In this document: one piece after another, positions 9,060 through 17,734 of the stretch
How the letters are laid out: each line of letters starts with the position of its first letter
Numbering within the stretch: the first letter of the stretch is position 1
DNA from: Cytophagaceae bacterium
Lineage (GTDB): Bacteria > Bacteroidota > Bacteroidia > Cytophagales > Spirosomataceae
Assembly: GCA_027491195.1 (NCBI GenBank)
Contig: JAIXWQ010000008.1
Span: 248,001 to 312,000, forward strand
Length of the DNA: 64,000 bases
Direction of reading: 5' to 3'
Program-made: the position numbers and the translations under genes
The notes under the pieces: generated by a model
Told to the model about the DNA's origin: nothing
What the model saw: only the letters and a program-made list of their open reading frames with translations
The model's database searches: none

Positions 9060-9620
9060 ATGGAAGAAATTGAATTCTACATTGACGCGACTGTCGAAAC
9101 CATGGACGGTGCGATCAAGCACTTAAACATTGAATTATCGAAAATTAGAGCAGGTAAAGCAAGCCCATCTATGTTAGATGGCTTGACCATCGATTATTAT
9201 GGTATGCAAACGGCCATATCAGGAGCTGCTTCGGTAACCACTCCCGATGCGCGTACGATTGCTATTAAGCCTTTTGAGAAAGGCATTTTCGCGGAAATTG
9301 AGAAGTCTATCCGTAATTCCAGCTTAGGTTTGAATCCGATGAACGATGGAGAAATCATTCGTCTTTCAATCCCTCCTTTAACGGAAGAGCGTCGCCGTGA
9401 TTTAGTTAAGCGTTGTAAGCAAGAAATTGAAGTCGCTAAGATCAATATCCGCAATGCGCGTCAAGACGGCAATAACAGTATCAAGAAATTAAAGGGCGAC
9501 GGCGTTTCGGAAGATGCGATCAAAGAAGCGGAAGATAAGATCCAAAAGAAAACAGATGCCTACATCGCAAAGATCGACCAGATTTTCAACGAAAAAGAGA
9601 AAGACATCATGTCAGTTTAA
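9060..9620 (+). CDS. frr: Ribosome recycling factor
   Basis: RRF, with EF-G, splits the post-termination ribosome so the subunits can be reused. The protein has the standard 186-residue length and the tRNA-like two-domain pattern: long charged helices at both ends, a beta-rich middle, an N-terminal LSKIRAGKASPSMLDG region and a conserved LTEERRRDLVK segment. It is the second gene of the pyrH-frr operon and is followed within 6 bp by a strong intrinsic terminator. Confidence 0.98.
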   Translation: MEEIEFYIDATVETMDGAIKHLNIELSKIRAGKASPSMLDGLTIDYYGMQTAISGAASVTTPDARTIAIKPFEKGIFAEIEKSIRNSSLGLNPMNDGEIIRLSIPPLTEERRRDLVKRCKQEIEVAKINIRNARQDGNNSIKKLKGDGVSEDAIKEAEDKIQKKTDAYIAKIDQIFNEKEKDIMSV

Positions 9621-9625
9621 AATGG

Positions 9626-9652
9626 AAAGCCTCGAAATTCGAGGCTTTTTTT
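9626..9652 (+). terminator. Intrinsic terminator after frr
   Basis: AAAGCCTCGAA (9626-9636) pairs with TTCGAGGCTTT (9638-9648) and is followed by a run of eight T (9645-9652). The plus-strand T-run marks it as the frr terminator. Because the A-rich left side gives a weaker T-run on the other strand, it may also stop transcripts of the convergent patatin gene, whose stop codon is at 9651-9653. Confidence 0.85.
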
Positions 9653-10511
9653 ATGCTTGCAATCCTTGCGCGTAACCCATCTCCAGCATCCGACGAATAT
9701 CCATTTTCGTGAATCGTTGAATATCGATGCTCAAAGGCTGCGAAGGTCGAATAATCGTTAATTTAACTTCTGATCGCTGCAGGCGAAGATCCGCATTTAA
9801 AATCTCATTCACTGCGATATCCATCACCCGATCAACTAGGGCTAACAGATCTCCCGAATCAAAATCTCCTCCTTCGATCATCTCGGTGTGGCACGCAATC
9901 ACCACTACCTCAGTCGCACCATCTTGAATCGCTTTCTGTAAGGGTGCTACATCGCGCAAACCACCATCCAAATAGGATTTACGCTTCTGCCCCTGAATTT
10001 TGACGACTGGCATCAAAATAGGTACGGCAGATGAAGCTAGTAAGTATTCTGTAAAATCCTCAAAACTAGGATCCACGTAATGCATCGCTCCTTCAATCAC
10101 GTTCACAGCCCCCACTTTTAATCCCACAGGACTTAGCTGAAGATTACGCACACTCAACACATCTGTCAATAGATTGCGGAGAGGAGTCGTGTCCACGAGG
10201 CCTTTGAACTTCTTTGTCAAAGCCGTCCAGCCTAATTCGAAAATGTTAAAGGGCTTAGATAAACTTTTCGGATGAGTAATTCGCGTCTCCCAAAAATCCC
10301 ATAAAGCTTGTGCTGCTTGTGGGTAGGAAATCGGAATCCCCTCGTGAACTTGGTGCCCAAATTGATTCACCAAATACGCGGCATTCAAGCTTCCTGCTGA
10401 CACACCGTAAATAGCATCCGGCTGATATCCTTTCTCAAAGAGTGCCTTAATGACCCCAGCCTGAAAGGCCCCTTTTACAGATCCTCCTGCTAAGACTAAA
10501 ATCTTGCTCAT
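9651..10511 (-). CDS. Patatin-like phospholipase family protein
   Basis: This 286-residue patatin/RssA-type serine lipase hydrolyses acyl esters with a Ser-Asp dyad. The oxyanion motif GGSVKGAFQAGV is at residues 9-20, the nucleophile Ser38 lies in GVSAGS, and the Asp182 partner is in LDGG. No signal peptide or membrane segment is seen, so it is probably cytoplasmic or peripheral. It is short for the family, consisting of the catalytic domain only. It is convergent with frr and divergent from the polyprenyl synthase gene. The actual lipid substrate is unknown. Confidence 0.92.
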   Translation of the reverse strand: MSKILVLAGGSVKGAFQAGVIKALFEKGYQPDAIYGVSAGSLNAAYLVNQFGHQVHEGIPISYPQAAQALWDFWETRITHPKSLSKPFNIFELGWTALTKKFKGLVDTTPLRNLLTDVLSVRNLQLSPVGLKVGAVNVIEGAMHYVDPSFEDFTEYLLASSAVPILMPVVKIQGQKRKSYLDGGLRDVAPLQKAIQDGATEVVVIACHTEMIEGGDFDSGDLLALVDRVMDIAVNEILNADLRLQRSEVKLTIIRPSQPLSIDIQRFTKMDIRRMLEMGYAQGLQA

Positions 10512-10572
10512 AATACCTTTTTATCCACAATTCTGTTTAAATTTACGCAATTTACTGGCCTAAACAATCCCC

Positions 10573-11547
10573 ATGCCTTACTCCATCTCTTCTATTCAAG
10601 CTCCCATCGATGATTCGATGAAAGCATTCGAAGGGAAGTTTAAATCGTTCATGAAGACAAAAGTGATGTTGCTAGACACCATCATGCATTATATTGTCCA
10701 AAGGAAGGGAAAACAGATGCGTCCCATGTTCGTTTTTTTAACGGCTGGATGTATGGGTGAAATATCAGAGAAAACCTTCAGAGGCGCCGCCTTAATTGAA
10801 TTATTACACACTGCTACGCTCGTTCACGATGACGTCGTAGACGATTCGAATTACCGAAGAGGTTTCTTTTCCATCAACGCCATCTGGAAGAATAAAATCG
10901 CCGTTTTAGTGGGGGATTATTTATTATCCAAAGGTCTACTACTTTCTGTCGAGCACGAAGATTTCGATCTATTAAAATCGGTTTCTACTGCAGTGCGCGA
11001 AATGTCAGAGGGTGAATTATTGCAAATTGAGAAAGCGAGAAAACTAGACATCACGGAAGAGGTCTATTTCGATATCATTACCAAGAAAACTGCGACTCTG
11101 ATCGCCGCTTGCTGCGCAGTCGGATTCCAATCAGCTGGAGCAGACGCGGAAATGGTCGAAAAAGCGCGTTTATTTGGAGAGAAAGTGGGTATCGCCTTTC
11201 AAATTAAGGATGACTTGTTTGACTACGGAGATGCTGAAATCGGGAAACCTTTGGGAATCGACATCAAAGAGAAAAAGATGACGCTTCCGCTGATCTATGC
11301 CCTGCAAAACACCGATAGCTCTACAAAGAAGCGTATCATTCAAATCATCAAAAAGGAGTCAGAGGATTCGAATAAAGTACGCGAGGTCATCGACTTTGTT
11401 AAATCAACGGGAGGCCTGGCTTATGCGAATCAAAAGATGAACGAGATCGCGGAAGAAGCCAGAGCTATCTTAGCCACTTTCCCCGCTTCCGAGTACCGCA
11501 ACTCACTAGGCGACTTGATTAGCTACACGATCGAACGTAGCAAATAA
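10573..11547 (+). CDS. Polyprenyl diphosphate synthase (long-chain trans-prenyltransferase)
   Basis: This 324-residue all-helical trans-prenyltransferase condenses isopentenyl diphosphate units onto an allylic primer. Both aspartate-rich motifs are present: HDDVVDD (first, DDxxD) and KDDLFDY (second). The GKQMRP substrate-binding motif lies near residue 46. The long-chain form probably makes the side chain of menaquinone, which fits the ubiE/menG gene elsewhere in this window. A shorter-chain (geranylgeranyl) synthase feeding carotenoids is possible but less likely from the overall pattern. It is convergent with the receptor gene at 11597, with a terminator between them. Confidence 0.92.
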   Translation: MPYSISSIQAPIDDSMKAFEGKFKSFMKTKVMLLDTIMHYIVQRKGKQMRPMFVFLTAGCMGEISEKTFRGAALIELLHTATLVHDDVVDDSNYRRGFFSINAIWKNKIAVLVGDYLLSKGLLLSVEHEDFDLLKSVSTAVREMSEGELLQIEKARKLDITEEVYFDIITKKTATLIAACCAVGFQSAGADAEMVEKARLFGEKVGIAFQIKDDLFDYGDAEIGKPLGIDIKEKKMTLPLIYALQNTDSSTKKRIIQIIKKESEDSNKVREVIDFVKSTGGLAYANQKMNEIAEEARAILATFPASEYRNSLGDLISYTIERSK

Positions 11548-11574
11548 AAAAAGGGAACCATTTCTGATTCCCTT
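11547..11574 (-). terminator. Intrinsic terminator for the TonB-type receptor gene
   Basis: AAGGGAA (11551-11557) pairs with TTCCCTT (11568-11574). Upstream on the plus strand is an A-run (11547-11552), which reads as a T-run on the minus strand, so this is mainly a terminator for the receptor gene ending at 11597. Confidence 0.6.
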
Positions 11575-11596
11575 CCTTCCTGTATACTGATGTAGA

Positions 11597-14200
11597 TTAA
11601 CGCGGGCCACCGAAGCCACCGCCTCCGCCACCCATACGCATGCCTGGCATACCCATCGGCTGTTGCGGAGCTGCTGGAGCTGCATCGCCGCCTTCGCCTT
11701 TCGTATCATCATTATTCACTGATTTCTTCTTCTTCGTAGGACCGAATGACATCTTACCAATGCGGTAAGAGAAGTTGATCTTGAAGTTCATATTTCTCAA
11801 GGTATTCTCACTCACCTGGTTGATCGTCGCTGTCTTCGTTTCGTTGCGAATGATGAATCCATCCGGCGTTAAGAAGTTTTCTGCACCGAAACCAATGCTT
11901 CCCTTCTTATTCTTGAAGTCTTTCTTAAAGCTCAAGCTATAGATACCGAAACCGCCTTGAGAACCTTGCAATTGAATTTGATTCACGCGATAGAAAGAGA
12001 ATACTTGCGCTCCCCAACCATTTCCGATGTTGTAATTACCAAACACACGGAAGTTCGTTTGAAGACCTTCATTTCTTGCATTTAAAAGCGGATCAGCTAC
12101 ATTGTTTGCTAACACTAGGTAAGACAAGTCACCGCCACCACCGATCATCAATTTATTCGATAGATTCACGTTCAAGTTAATGTTCATCCCGTAAGCATCC
12201 TCGTTACCGATATTGCGAGATGTTGTTTTCACCGTATCACCGAATACTTCTCTGATTTGATTAATCGCACCCGTCGTATTTCTCATGAAGAACGAAGTCG
12301 AGATGTATGTCTGCTTGATGAACTTACTGTAAGACACCTCATAATTATTCGTGTATTCTGGCGCTAAATTAGGATTACCCGTCGAGATATTTAAAGGGTT
12401 AGTCGCGTTCACGTTCGGATTCAAGTTCTGAATACCTGGACGTTGAATACGGCGGTTATAGCTAAATCTCCAGGTACCTGACTTGAATGTCTTCGACATG
12501 TTAAAGCTAGGAACAAGTACACCGTAAGCTGGAATTACCGTATTTTGACCCTCTTTTTTCGAGAAGCTAGCCGAGATGTCGGTATATTCATAACGAGCAC
12601 CCGTCTTAATACTCCACTTATTTTTTGTTGTTACCGTGTAAGAACCGTAAGAACTGAGAATATTTTGATTGTAATCAAATACGTTAGAGGGTAAGATCGC
12701 TGAATTCACTTGCGTATAAATTCCGTTCGAACCTGCTGTAAATGATTTATAATCAGACGTTACATTGCGTAAGATTCCTTTAGCTCCAAACTCAAGTAAT
12801 TGATTCTTCGCAACAGGTGTTTGGTAATCCATTTGGAAAGTAGCCTCCTCATTATATGAACCATTCTCATTCTTAATGGAACTCAAAATCTCCGACATCG
12901 TCGACTTCGTGTTCATGATCAAATTATAAAAATCATTTGACCGGTTATTGCGACTGTACATCGATAAGATCGAGAATTCCTTTTGTGGTTTTTCAAATGT
13001 ATGGGTATAATCCACGTTAATGTCCACGTTTGCTGACTCATCTAGTGAGTTCGTATTACGTAGGGAAGTAAGTACGCCATTTCTAATTTGTTGCAAGCCG
13101 TCTTGCCAGTTATTTCCATTACGTAAACCAAAACGTGTACTAGCCGTTATCGAATTAAATTTATTGATATCCCAATCAAAACCCAATTGGTAATTTCCAA
13201 ACAAACCTTCTCTTCTCGATTCAGCTGTCTGCACGTTACGCGTCTCCACGCCCATGTTCTGCGTTAATTGCGTGCTTTCGAATTTACCATTCACATTGTA
13301 CTCAGAACGTCCAAAACCACCCAATGACAATCCCCAGTTCTTATTTCTAAAATTACCATTTAGAGATAAATTAGATCCTCTGACACCGGCTGAAGAATCA
13401 AAAGATAAAGTCAAGCCTTGCAAAGTATTCTTTTTTGTCACGATATTAATGATACCCGCTGAACCTTCTGCATCATACTTTGCTGAAGGTGAAGTAATTA
13501 CCTCTACGGTTTTGATCATATCCGCCGGAATTTGTCTCAACGCATCTGCAATACTAGACGCCATAATGGTGGATGGCTTGTTATTAATTAAAACTCGAAC
13601 ACTGGTAGATCCGCGAAGTGATGGATTACCATCTAAATCCACAGAAAGCATCGGCACTTTTTTCAACACGTCTGTCGCATCTCCTCCTTTATTAGAAGCA
13701 TCCTTTTCTGCATTGTACACCGTACGGTCCACGCGCTCCTCGATTAAGGCACGCTGTCCTTCTACCGTCACCTCAGAAAGCATTTTTGAGCTTTGTTGCA
13801 ATTTGATAACCCCTAAATCGCGGTCGTCATTTTTTTCAGTGATGTTAACAAAAACCGTTTTGCTATCGTATCCGATAAAGGAAACAACGATTTTATAAGA
13901 ACCTACTGCGACTTTATTCAAGGTAAATTTACCCACCCCGTCCGCAACGGTTCCATCAACTGGCTTGTTTGTTTTTGTATTAATTAAGGCCAAAGTGGCG
14001 AATTCCACTGGCTTTGAATCGGTTGAATCTAATAGAAATCCGATGATTTTTGCACTTCCTTTCGGTGCTGCTTGAGCCGTACCTGGGATAATCGTTTCTT
14101 TCTTAGGCGCTGCACCGAAACCACCCATCCCACCTGGAATTTGTGCGATAGCTGATACTGATAAGGTAATCAGTGCGAGTAAGCTGATAATTTTTTTCAT
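11597..14200 (-). CDS. Outer membrane beta-barrel / TonB-dependent receptor-like protein with Gly/Met-rich termini
   Basis: This 867-residue outer-membrane protein has a signal peptide (1-19), then a short Gly/Met-rich stretch. A CarboxypepD_reg-like domain follows at about 50-135 (ending near VSFIGYDSK), then a plug-like domain at about 140-255 (RALIEERVDRTVYNAEK, DVLKKVPMLSVD, SAKYDAEGSAGIINIVTKKN). The rest is a beta-barrel of the OMP_b-brl_3 type found in Bacteroidota. It has no adjacent SusD-like lipoprotein, so it is not a classic glycan importer. The C-terminus, after a basic KKKK patch, is a low-complexity tail of Pro, Ala, Gln, Met and Gly ending in GGGGGGFGGPR. The transported substrate is unknown. 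The gene is monocistronic, with its own terminator. Confidence 0.88.
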   Translation of the reverse strand: MKKIISLLALITLSVSAIAQIPGGMGGFGAAPKKETIIPGTAQAAPKGSAKIIGFLLDSTDSKPVEFATLALINTKTNKPVDGTVADGVGKFTLNKVAVGSYKIVVSFIGYDSKTVFVNITEKNDDRDLGVIKLQQSSKMLSEVTVEGQRALIEERVDRTVYNAEKDASNKGGDATDVLKKVPMLSVDLDGNPSLRGSTSVRVLINNKPSTIMASSIADALRQIPADMIKTVEVITSPSAKYDAEGSAGIINIVTKKNTLQGLTLSFDSSAGVRGSNLSLNGNFRNKNWGLSLGGFGRSEYNVNGKFESTQLTQNMGVETRNVQTAESRREGLFGNYQLGFDWDINKFNSITASTRFGLRNGNNWQDGLQQIRNGVLTSLRNTNSLDESANVDINVDYTHTFEKPQKEFSILSMYSRNNRSNDFYNLIMNTKSTMSEILSSIKNENGSYNEEATFQMDYQTPVAKNQLLEFGAKGILRNVTSDYKSFTAGSNGIYTQVNSAILPSNVFDYNQNILSSYGSYTVTTKNKWSIKTGARYEYTDISASFSKKEGQNTVIPAYGVLVPSFNMSKTFKSGTWRFSYNRRIQRPGIQNLNPNVNATNPLNISTGNPNLAPEYTNNYEVSYSKFIKQTYISTSFFMRNTTGAINQIREVFGDTVKTTSRNIGNEDAYGMNINLNVNLSNKLMIGGGGDLSYLVLANNVADPLLNARNEGLQTNFRVFGNYNIGNGWGAQVFSFYRVNQIQLQGSQGGFGIYSLSFKKDFKNKKGSIGFGAENFLTPDGFIIRNETKTATINQVSENTLRNMNFKINFSYRIGKMSFGPTKKKKSVNNDDTKGEGGDAAPAAPQQPMGMPGMRMGGGGGGFGGPR

Positions 14201-14299
14201 TGTTTGTTGTTTATTGCTTCCATTAACGGATGCAAAATTTGTTCATTCTATTTAAAGGCCTTCTTTTTTGCGACCAAAATGGGTAATTTGTAGTCCAAT

Positions 14300-14851
14300 A
14301 TGTCATTCAAACTCCAGACTCCTCGGCTAACTTTGATCCCGCTTCAACAGCAACAATTGCTGATTTGGCAAAATTCAGGGCGCAAAGATCTGGAAAAAAT
14401 GCTAGATCTACAGCATAACCCCTGGGATTTGGAATTGTTCTACGAACAGGAAACCTCGCAGGCCTTGCGGGATTTTTGGATTCCGCAAACGGCAAAATTT
14501 CCATTGGATTACTATTGGTACACAAATTGGGAAATTATCCTCAACTCCTCGTCCTGCTCTGTGGGGGGAATCGGCCTAGCTGGCTTACCCGATAATGAGG
14601 GCACTAGTGAAATCGGATACGCACTCGATCAGAAATTCAGAGGCCAAGGAATCGCCACAGAAGCGGCGCAAGCTTTGACCGAATGGGCCTTTCAAGATGC
14701 TGGCTTGCAAGTTTTACGCGCGGAGACACCGGTGGATAATGCGGGATCGCAACGGGTTTTGGAAAAAAATAAGTTCCAAAAAACGGGCGAAAAAACACTC
14801 CCCCTCGAAATACCCCTACAAGTTTTCACCTGGGAACGCCGTCGTTACTGA
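14300..14851 (+). CDS. GNAT family N-acetyltransferase (RimJ/RimL-like)
   Basis: This 183-residue acetyl-CoA-dependent acetyltransferase resembles the RimJ/RimL subgroup. The N-terminal TPRLTLIPL strand, the EIGYALDQKFRGQGIATEAA acetyl-CoA pyrophosphate-binding region (R-G-Q-G-I-A) and the NAGSQRVLEKNKFQKTG helix-strand are all typical. The acceptor cannot be inferred; protein N-termini and small amines are both known for the group. It sits 48 bp upstream of the arginine operon, separated from it by a palindrome. Confidence 0.88.
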   Translation: MSFKLQTPRLTLIPLQQQQLLIWQNSGRKDLEKMLDLQHNPWDLELFYEQETSQALRDFWIPQTAKFPLDYYWYTNWEIILNSSSCSVGGIGLAGLPDNEGTSEIGYALDQKFRGQGIATEAAQALTEWAFQDAGLQVLRAETPVDNAGSQRVLEKNKFQKTGEKTLPLEIPLQVFTWERRRY

Positions 14852-14856
14852 TCTTT

Positions 14857-14874
14857 TTCAGTAATTTTACTGAA
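14857..14874. promoter_or_regulatory. Perfect palindrome upstream of the arginine operon (candidate operator)
   Basis: TTCAGTAATTTTACTGAA is perfectly self-complementary: 8-bp arms around a central TT. It lies 26 bp before the argF' start codon, where a repressor site would sit. It does not have the usual ArgR box form, there is no T-run after it, and no clear -7 element is seen beside it. An operator role is inferred. Confidence 0.4.
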
Positions 14875-14899
14875 TTGCCAATGTTAGACAGCTGAACAC

Positions 14900-15874
14900 A
14901 TGCAAAATTTCACCTCCGTAAAGGACGCGTACAATATCCAAAACTTAGTCAACGAAGCTTTGTTGATGAAGAAGACACCCTATGCTGATAAGCACATTGG
15001 GAAAAACCGTACCCTCGGTTTATTATTCTTCAACTCGAGTTTACGCACCCGCTTATCTACCCAAAAAGCCGCTCAAAACCTCGGAATGGAGGTAATGATT
15101 ATGAATGTAGGGGCAGATTCTTGGCAATTAGAAATGAGCGAGGGCGTCATCATGAATGGTGATAAGGCGGAACATATATCGGAAGCCGCTGCCGTAGTGG
15201 GTTCTTATTGCGATATCGTCGGTGTTCGCAGCTTCCCAGGTCTAGTAGATCGGGAATTAGACTACAGCGAACAGGTATTAAATCAATTTTTGAAATATAC
15301 AGGTAGACCGTTAATTAGCTTGGAATCGGCAACTCGCCATCCATTGCAATCCCTGACGGACTTAATTACCATCAACGAATATAAAACAGTAGCGCGTCCT
15401 AAAGTCGTTTTGACTTGGGCACCTCACGTGAAAGCATTACCCCAATGTGTGCCTAATTCCTTCTCTGAATGGATGAATCATGCTGACGTGGACTTCACGA
15501 TTGCGCATCCGAAAGGCTATGAATTAGCCCCTGAATTCGCGGGTAATGCAAAGATTTGTTACGACCCTAAAGAGGCATACGAAGGCGCAGACTTCATTTA
15601 TGCGAAAAACTGGTCATCCTACCAAGACTACGGAAAGATTCTTTCTTCCGATCCAGCTTGGATGGTCGATGCAGCTAAAATGAGCTTAACTAATAATGCC
15701 AAATTCATGCACTGCCTTCCTGTAAGACGGAATTTAGTCGTGGCAGATGAAGTCATTGATTCTCCTAACTCGATTGTGATCCAGCAAGCTGGGAACCGGG
15801 TTTGGGCGGCGCAAGCTGTTTTAAAGGAGATGATCTTAACCTTAATGAGAACAGAAAGCCCTTATTTATTCTAA
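14900..15874 (+). CDS. argF': N-acylornithine carbamoyltransferase (N-succinyl/N-acetyl type, ArgF')
   Basis: This enzyme transfers a carbamoyl group from carbamoyl phosphate to an N-acylated ornithine, a variant arginine route known from Bacteroides (N-succinyl) and Xanthomonas (N-acetyl). The 324-residue protein carries the carbamoyl-phosphate loop SSLRTR (46-51) and the family-specific FMHCLPVRRNL motif near residue 270. The acyl-selecting position (Pro90 in the Bacteroides enzyme, Glu92 in the Xanthomonas enzyme) is Ala90 here, within GDKAEH. A small neutral residue fits succinyl better than acetyl specificity. The next gene, argB, starts one base after its stop codon. The class is secure; the acyl preference is inference. 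Confidence 0.95.
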   Translation: MQNFTSVKDAYNIQNLVNEALLMKKTPYADKHIGKNRTLGLLFFNSSLRTRLSTQKAAQNLGMEVMIMNVGADSWQLEMSEGVIMNGDKAEHISEAAAVVGSYCDIVGVRSFPGLVDRELDYSEQVLNQFLKYTGRPLISLESATRHPLQSLTDLITINEYKTVARPKVVLTWAPHVKALPQCVPNSFSEWMNHADVDFTIAHPKGYELAPEFAGNAKICYDPKEAYEGADFIYAKNWSSYQDYGKILSSDPAWMVDAAKMSLTNNAKFMHCLPVRRNLVVADEVIDSPNSIVIQQAGNRVWAAQAVLKEMILTLMRTESPYLF

Positions 15875-15875
15875 T

Positions 15876-16658
15876 ATGTCTTTAAAGCCAAATCTTCAAG
15901 TAGTCAAAATAGGCGGGAATGTCATCGACAATCCGAGCGCTTTGGCTAGCTTTTTGACAGATTTTGCTTCTCTTGAAGGTCCTAAAATTCTCGTGCATGG
16001 CGGTGGCAAGATTGCCACTCAAATGGCCGCATCTATGGGAATAGAGAGTCAACTGATCGAAGGCAGACGAGTGACAAACGAAGAGAGTCTTCGGATCGTC
16101 ACCATGGTCTATGCCGGCTGGATTAATAAATCCATCGTGGCAGACTTACAAGCCCTTTCTTGCAATAGCCTAGGTTTAACTGGACCAGACGGCGGAATCG
16201 TTGTTTCTAAGAAAAGAGCCGCTCAGCCGATTGATTACGGTTTTGTGGGTGACATCATCCATGTGAATGCATCGTCACTTTCGGGATTAATAACAGCTGG
16301 TTTTTCACCAGTCTTCGCTCCCATTACAGCAGATGCATCAGGTCAATTGTTAAATACGAATGCGGATACGATGGCACAGGCTTTAGCCATTGCCCTCAGT
16401 TCAGCCTACGATGTGACGCTTACCTATTGTTTCGAGAAGAAAGGCGTATTATTAGATCCTGCAGATGATGATTCTGTCATTTCATCAATCAACCCGGCTT
16501 CTTTTCAAGACCTAAAAGATAAAGGCATCGTCTCTGCTGGGATGATTCCTAAATTAGAAAATGCCTTAAAGGCCATCTCTGCCGGCGTTTCGGTGGTTAG
16601 ATTGTGCCATGCGGATAATCTGCAGAAAGTAGACATTGGAACTAAAATTAGTGCCTAA
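15876..16658 (+). CDS. argB: N-acetylglutamate (N-acylglutamate) kinase
   Basis: ArgB phosphorylates N-acylglutamate in the second step of arginine synthesis. The 260-residue amino-acid-kinase-fold protein shows the KIGGNVID N-terminus, the LVHGGGKIA glycine-rich loop, a GRRVTNEE substrate motif, the NTNADTMAQALA nucleotide site and the C-terminal SAGMIPKLENAL lysine motif. Given the Bacteroidota pathway it may act on N-succinylglutamate. It starts one base after argF' and its stop precedes the next ATG by one base, so translation is tightly coupled. Confidence 0.95.
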   Translation: MSLKPNLQVVKIGGNVIDNPSALASFLTDFASLEGPKILVHGGGKIATQMAASMGIESQLIEGRRVTNEESLRIVTMVYAGWINKSIVADLQALSCNSLGLTGPDGGIVVSKKRAAQPIDYGFVGDIIHVNASSLSGLITAGFSPVFAPITADASGQLLNTNADTMAQALAIALSSAYDVTLTYCFEKKGVLLDPADDDSVISSINPASFQDLKDKGIVSAGMIPKLENALKAISAGVSVVRLCHADNLQKVDIGTKISA

Positions 16659-16659
16659 T

Positions 16660-17730
16660 ATGTACCAGGAATCTCAATTTCTAGCCGCAAAAGACCTATT
16701 AGCTCAGCTAATAGCTTGCCCTTCGTTGAGTAAGGAGGAGCAGGGAACGGCGCAGGTTTTGGAAGATTTTTTTGCAACGCAGAGCATTCCTACAAAACGT
16801 GTAGGGAATAATGTTTGGGCTTCTAATTTGCATTTCGATGCGTCCAAACCCACGATTTTATTGAACTCCCACCACGATACGGTGAAGGCGAATGCTTCCT
16901 GGACCTTTGAACCATTCAAAGCAACGGAGCAAGAAGATAAACTGATTGGATTAGGATCGAATGATGCAGGCGCTAGTTTAGTTTGCTTGATTGCCACCTT
17001 TGTATCTTTTTATTCCGAAGAGAATCTAGGATTCAACTTAGTGGTAGCTGCCACCGCCGAAGAGGAAATCTCCGGAACAGGTGGAATAGAGGCCCTTTTG
17101 AATTCAGGTGAATTACCGCACATCGATTTCGCGATCGTAGGTGAACCAACGGATTGCGCCATGGCCATTGCCGAAAAAGGATTAATGGTAGTGGATGCTC
17201 AAGTGAAAGGAATTGCGGGCCATGCGGCGAGAAATGAGGGGGTGAACGCGATTTATTTAGCGTTAGAAGATATTCAAAATATCCAAAATCATTCGTTTGC
17301 GAAGGTTTCCGAACTTTTAGGACCTGTAAAAACAACCGTTACTGTTATTAATGCAGGAAAGCAGCACAACGTAGTTCCTGATACCTGTGATTATGTGATT
17401 GACTGCCGGGTAAACGAATGTTACTCCCTAGAAGAGGTGTTAGCTGAATTGAAGACCATTGTTCAAGCGGAATTAACACCGCGGTCGATGCGCTTACATT
17501 CCAGCAAGATGGAGGAAACGCATCCACTCGTTCAAGCGGCGAAAGAATTAGGCATTTCTTTATTCGGTTCCCCTACCCTTTCTGATCAAGCTTTATTAAC
17601 GATACCTTCTGTCAAAATCGGTCCCGGACACTCCGGTAGATCACATACGGCAGACGAATATATCTTCTTGGATGAACTAAAACAGGGCATCCAAACCTAT
17701 CAAAATCTACTAACAACCCTAAGCATTTAA
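16660..17730 (+). CDS. M20 family metallopeptidase, ArgE-like N-acylornithine/N-acylcitrulline deacylase
   Basis: This 356-residue M20 di-zinc amidohydrolase is most likely the deacylase of the arginine pathway. In the ArgF' route the substrate is N-acylcitrulline, so acyl-citrulline is the expected target. Metal-site motifs are NSHHDTV, GSNDAGASL, the catalytic AEEEISG, VGEPTD and the C-terminal GPGHSGRSHTADE. The middle dimerisation domain starts near GIAGHAARN. I chose the ATG at 16660; an in-frame TTG at 16636 lies inside argB. It sits between argB and argH. Whether it prefers acetyl or succinyl groups is not readable. Confidence 0.9.
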   Translation: MYQESQFLAAKDLLAQLIACPSLSKEEQGTAQVLEDFFATQSIPTKRVGNNVWASNLHFDASKPTILLNSHHDTVKANASWTFEPFKATEQEDKLIGLGSNDAGASLVCLIATFVSFYSEENLGFNLVVAATAEEEISGTGGIEALLNSGELPHIDFAIVGEPTDCAMAIAEKGLMVVDAQVKGIAGHAARNEGVNAIYLALEDIQNIQNHSFAKVSELLGPVKTTVTVINAGKQHNVVPDTCDYVIDCRVNECYSLEEVLAELKTIVQAELTPRSMRLHSSKMEETHPLVQAAKELGISLFGSPTLSDQALLTIPSVKIGPGHSGRSHTADEYIFLDELKQGIQTYQNLLTTLSI

Positions 17731-17734
17731 GATT

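Noticed and set aside
13254-13898. A 214-codon open frame opposite the TonB-type receptor gene
   Set aside because: It is antisense to the plug and N-terminal domains, whose codon bias leaves the opposite strand open. No protein family is visible in it.
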